A model generated the notes under the pieces. That model made no database searches. It saw nothing but the letters and a program-made list of their open reading frames with translations, and was not told the origin of the DNA. DNA of 64,000 nt from Sphingomonas glaciei (GTDB lineage: Bacteria; Pseudomonadota; Alphaproteobacteria; Sphingomonadales; Sphingomonadaceae): the NCBI RefSeq assembly GCF_023380025.1, contig NZ_CP097253.1, positions 930,001 to 994,000 on the forward strand, read 5' to 3'. The translations under genes and the position numbers were made by a program. Below, in pieces: positions 61,793 to 64,000 of the stretch. Each line of letters begins with the position of its first letter. Positions within the stretch are counted from its first letter, which is position 1.

Positions 61793-62205
61793 AGTTCGAC
61801 GTCTTCGCTGATCTTCTCGACCATCCCGAGAATGCGCTCGCGAACATGTTCGGGAAGCTTCGCCGGAAGTTGCGGCACGATATCTTCGTGGGCGAGGAGA
61901 TAGCTGGAGCGGACCCGCATCAGCTTCATCGACCAGCCGCCGAAGACGCGCTCGTCGGCTATCCGCTCGTCACGAACCTCGATCGCGCTGTGACGCGGAT
62001 CGCATCGCAGCCGCCCGACCAAGTCGTCGACGGCCTCGGGCGGGCCTTCGATCCACTGCAGGAAGTGCACGCCATTAAAGAGCAAAAGTCCACTGATCCC
62101 ATCGATGCCGTTCAGTGACTGAGCGTCGTCGTGGATCGCACGCAACTGCTCGTCAGTGAGGTCCAGCGCGGCAAGGCTGGTGTAGGTTAAGCTCTTGAAC
62201 TGCAT
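61789..62205 (-). CDS. BLUF-domain blue-light photoreceptor (short)
   Basis: From ATG 62205, preceded by GGAAGG, this is a 138-residue single-domain BLUF protein. Flavin-binding and photocycle residues fit the family numbering: Y8 in FKSLTYTS, N32 in [16 protein letters not shown], and Q50 in HFLQWIEGP. The spacing Y-N (24) and Y-Q (42) equals that of AppA. The C-terminal ~40 residues form the usual helical cap ([22 protein letters not shown]). It has no output domain and must act through a partner. A longer start at 62235 adds residues without BLUF features. Confidence 0.9.
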   Translation of the reverse strand: MQFKSLTYTSLAALDLTDEQLRAIHDDAQSLNGIDGISGLLLFNGVHFLQWIEGPPEAVDDLVGRLRCDPRHSAIEVRDERIADERVFGGWSMKLMRVRSSYLLAHEDIVPQLPAKLPEHVRERILGMVEKISEDVEL

Positions 62206-62299
62206 GGCGACCTTCCGGACCGGAAGGCCCGCCACGATATAGGTTTCGGCTATGCCGTTGCCAAGTTGCGGGCCCTGCGATGACCCGTGGCCGGACAGC

Positions 62300-62754
62300 T
62301 CAACAAGTGCAGACCGCCTTGCGCTTGGGTGCCTTGGGCGCGGTCGCCGCGAACTCGGCCGCCGTCAGCCAGCCGGAACGATCGCGATCGGCGGAAGCGA
62401 ACTTGGTCACGGTCTTCACCGCCCATTCGTCGAAGCTCAAGGCGCCATTCCCGTCGGCATCGAGCTTGGCGAACGCCTTGCGACGCGGTTCGAACAGCTC
62501 AGCCGAGGTGATCCGGCCGTCGTCGTCACGATCGGCGCGGGCGAAGCGCTTCTCCTCGCGGCTCTTTGGGCTGGCCAGCAGCGGCGAGCGGACATCCCTC
62601 GACGGGGTGGCGAAGGCAACCAACGGCGCAGAGCGTGCCACCGGCGGCGGAGCTGGGGTGGTCGAGGCGCGTCAGCAGATTTGCTCGTGTAGAGAAGAAC
62701 GCCGCCCGAAGTGAGAAGCAGGGCAGCGACAACGCCGGCAACAAGACGGGTCAT
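62300..62754 (-). pseudogene. EF-hand exported protein, frameshifted in a G run
   Basis: The N-terminal frame from ATG 62754 has a membrane segment or signal (TRLVAGVVAALLLTSGGVLL), then PRPPQL. The next frame continues from PPPVARSAPLVAFATPS through three EF-hand-like loops: DRDDDGRITSAELFE, DADGNGALSFDEW and DRDRSGWLTAAEF, ending KRKAVCTC at 62300. One missing base in the GGGG run at 62654-62657 (plus strand) would join PRPPP to APPPV. It may be a real lesion or a homopolymer error. The intact protein would be a small periplasmic calcium-binding protein. Confidence 0.7.
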
Positions 62755-62818
62755 GAGCGACCTCCTCCTGGCAAACAGCGATCCGGCGCCCGTCTTGTCC
62801 CCGTTTCCGGGTTAGTCG

Positions 62819-63403
62819 TCAACGCCCGGTCAGGCGGTGGCGGATCAGGGTCCAGCTGCGACCCGGGGTGGCCTCGGGCTCGGGCGGCCAGAAGCGCTCC
62901 GCATCCCGCCTTCCCAGCGCATCGAGCAGCGTCACCGGGCGGACCGGTCGAGGCGCGGCCGGCACCAGCGTCTTGCGCAGCCATTCGCTGTCACCCGAGC
63001 GCCGGGCAAGGTCGGCCCGGGAAAAGGCCTCGCCTCCGGGAACGGCTTCGCGTCCGAGCAATTGGCCGAGCAGCGCGAATAGCGACGCCCCGCGAGGCTG
63101 CGGGTCGGGCTGCTCCTCGACGACCGCGGCCCAGCTCTCAGCCAGGGCGGCGCAATCGGCCCCGCTGACCCCCGCCACCATCAAGTCCGATACGACGCGC
63201 AGCAGCAGCGGCTCGGGGGTCGGCGGCTGGGTGTCGAGCGCCGCCAGCTGGTCGCGCCACCAGGCGAGCTTGATCGCCCCCAGCGCCGGCTGCGCCGCGC
63301 CCAGCGCGACGTCGGCAAGCCGGTCGTCCAGCGCCATCGCCGTGTCAAACGCCGACCGGCGCGATTCCGGCCAGTGCAGGCGGACAAGATCGCGGTCGCG
63401 CAT
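62819..63403 (-). CDS. Squalene/phytoene synthase-like protein, short
   Basis: This 194-residue protein has RDLVRLHWPESRRSAFDTAM and ALGAIKLAWWRDQLAALD, the latter the WWRD block of the squalene/phytoene synthase fold. The Asp-rich DxxxD motifs that bind diphosphate are not evident, so catalysis of prenyl coupling is unlikely. It may be like the NDUFAF6-type non-catalytic branch of the family. It follows the recR gene on the same strand with only an 8-bp gap, so it is probably co-transcribed. Confidence 0.65.
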   Translation of the reverse strand: MRDRDLVRLHWPESRRSAFDTAMALDDRLADVALGAAQPALGAIKLAWWRDQLAALDTQPPTPEPLLLRVVSDLMVAGVSGADCAALAESWAAVVEEQPDPQPRGASLFALLGQLLGREAVPGGEAFSRADLARRSGDSEWLRKTLVPAAPRPVRPVTLLDALGRRDAERFWPPEPEATPGRSWTLIRHRLTGR

Positions 63404-63411
63404 GGTCGCCG

Positions 63412-64000
63412 TCAGGCAACCGGACGGCGGGCGCGCAGGGCCTGGGCCAGCGTCCCCTCGTCGAGATAGTCAAGCTCACCGCCCACTGGCAGCCCGTGCG
63501 CGAGTTGAGTCAGCCGGACCGGGAATTTCTCCAGCCGCTCGGCCAGATAATGCGCAGTGGTCTGCCCCTCGAGAGTGGCGTTCATCGCCAGCACCACCTC
63601 GTCGATGCCACCCGCGGAGACCCGCCGCAGCAATTGTTCGATCCCGAGGTCCTCGGGCCGCACTCCCTCCAGCGCCGACAACCGCCCGCCAAGCACGTGG
63701 TAGCGACCGGGGAACAGTCGCGAGCGGTCGAGCGCCCACAGGTCGGACACTTCCTCCACCACGCACAGGCTCTTGTTGTCGCGGCGCGGGTCGGCGCAGA
63801 TGGTGCAGGGATCGTGGGTATCGACGTTGCCGCAGGTCGAGCAGGTGACCAGCCGCTCCGACACGGTCTGCAGCGCGGCGAGCAAAGGTTGCAACGCCCC
63901 CTCGCGCCGTTTCATCAGGTGAAGCACCGCCCGCCTGGCCGAACGGGGGCCGAGCCCCGGCAGGCGGGCGAGCGCATTGGCGAGTGCTTCGATTTCCTGG
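63412..64000 (-). CDS. recR: Recombination protein RecR (5' end outside window)
   Basis: The window holds all but the first few residues of RecR. The sequence runs [20 protein letters not shown] (helix-hairpin-helix), then the C4 zinc finger [20 protein letters not shown], and the TOPRIM core [18 protein letters not shown] with [20 protein letters not shown]. It helps RecO load RecA on gapped DNA. The reading frame is open to base 64000, so the start codon lies to the right. Confidence 0.93.
   Translation of the reverse strand, partial: QEIEALANALARLPGLGPRSARRAVLHLMKRREGALQPLLAALQTVSERLVTCSTCGNVDTHDPCTICADPRRDNKSLCVVEEVSDLWALDRSRLFPGRYHVLGGRLSALEGVRPEDLGIEQLLRRVSAGGIDEVVLAMNATLEGQTTAHYLAERLEKFPVRLTQLAHGLPVGGELDYLDEGTLAQALRARRPVA

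Noticed and set aside
1..64000. CRISPR array or intact insertion sequence
   Set aside because: No regularly spaced identical repeats, no transposase with DDE motifs and no Cas-like genes were seen.

Overview
The window looks like a high-GC alphaproteobacterial chromosome, most likely Sphingomonadaceae (Sphingomonas or a close relative). This is an inference from gene content: several TonB-dependent receptors with sphingomonad-style plugs, PEPxxWA-CTERM proteins, a beta-propeller phytase next to its own receptor, HWE and PAS/GAF hybrid kinases, TrmFO, a BLUF photoreceptor and frequent GTG/TTG starts. No rRNA, CRISPR array or intact insertion sequence was recognised. One tRNA, tRNA-Gly(CCC), is present.

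Layout. 1-1938 (minus) is a purine-nucleoside salvage operon: a NupC transporter cut by the window edge, a LOG-family phosphoribohydrolase and a PfkB/adenosine kinase. 2004-2774 is a short-chain dehydrogenase broken by one stop codon. 2884-6456 holds a queuosine-precursor transporter (VUT/YhhQ family), a UUCG-loop terminator and a large TonB-dependent receptor, followed by a second terminator and the tRNA. 7073-12202 carries an HWE kinase, a PAS-GAF-PAS hybrid kinase and an AraC regulator. 12460-14589 holds three PEPxxWA-CTERM secreted proteins, the third frameshifted. 14590-16545 is a degraded stretch with an integrase tail. 16546-21357 (minus) is a TonB receptor - phytase - PhoX operon for organic phosphate. 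21577-24157 is an arsenic operon (arsR, arsC, acr3, arsH). A fatty-acid desaturase follows.

25892-33761 is a respiratory block: DUF2231 membrane protein, lipoprotein PQQ-type sugar dehydrogenase, CtaG-like assembly factor, cytochrome b561, a cytochrome c lipoprotein, CoxB with a cytochrome c tail, a CoxA-CoxC fusion and a small membrane protein. The plausible logic is sugar oxidation feeding electrons through membrane-anchored cytochromes c to a caa3-type oxidase. A diheme cytochrome c lies antisense in the middle of this plus-strand series, which would make it a non-contiguous operon if the flanking genes are one transcript.

34052-48764 is a dense signalling region: excalibur protein, DksA-like zinc finger, a 91-residue protein overlapping a GAF-GGDEF cyclase, a tandem PilZ-like protein, MarR, two Crp/Fnr regulators and a GAF-PAS-GGDEF-EAL protein. 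It also holds a tightly coupled TonB receptor - YfiR - CHASE8 hybrid kinase operon (39750-43914). That operon is the most interesting system here: it resembles the YfiBNR envelope switch, but with a receptor as the outer-membrane part and a phosphorelay kinase in place of the YfiN cyclase.

49374-60387 is largely envelope polysaccharide: WecE-like aminotransferase, GT2 transferase and WecD-like acetyltransferase (one operon), a polytopic glycosyltransferase, a nucleotide-sugar dehydrogenase and a WcaJ-like sugar-phosphate transferase, with small secreted proteins and AMP nucleosidase between them. 60434-64000 is housekeeping: TrmFO, BLUF, a frameshifted EF-hand protein, a squalene/phytoene synthase-like protein and RecR, cut by the window edge.

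Assignments come from reading motifs and neighbours. No database search was run.
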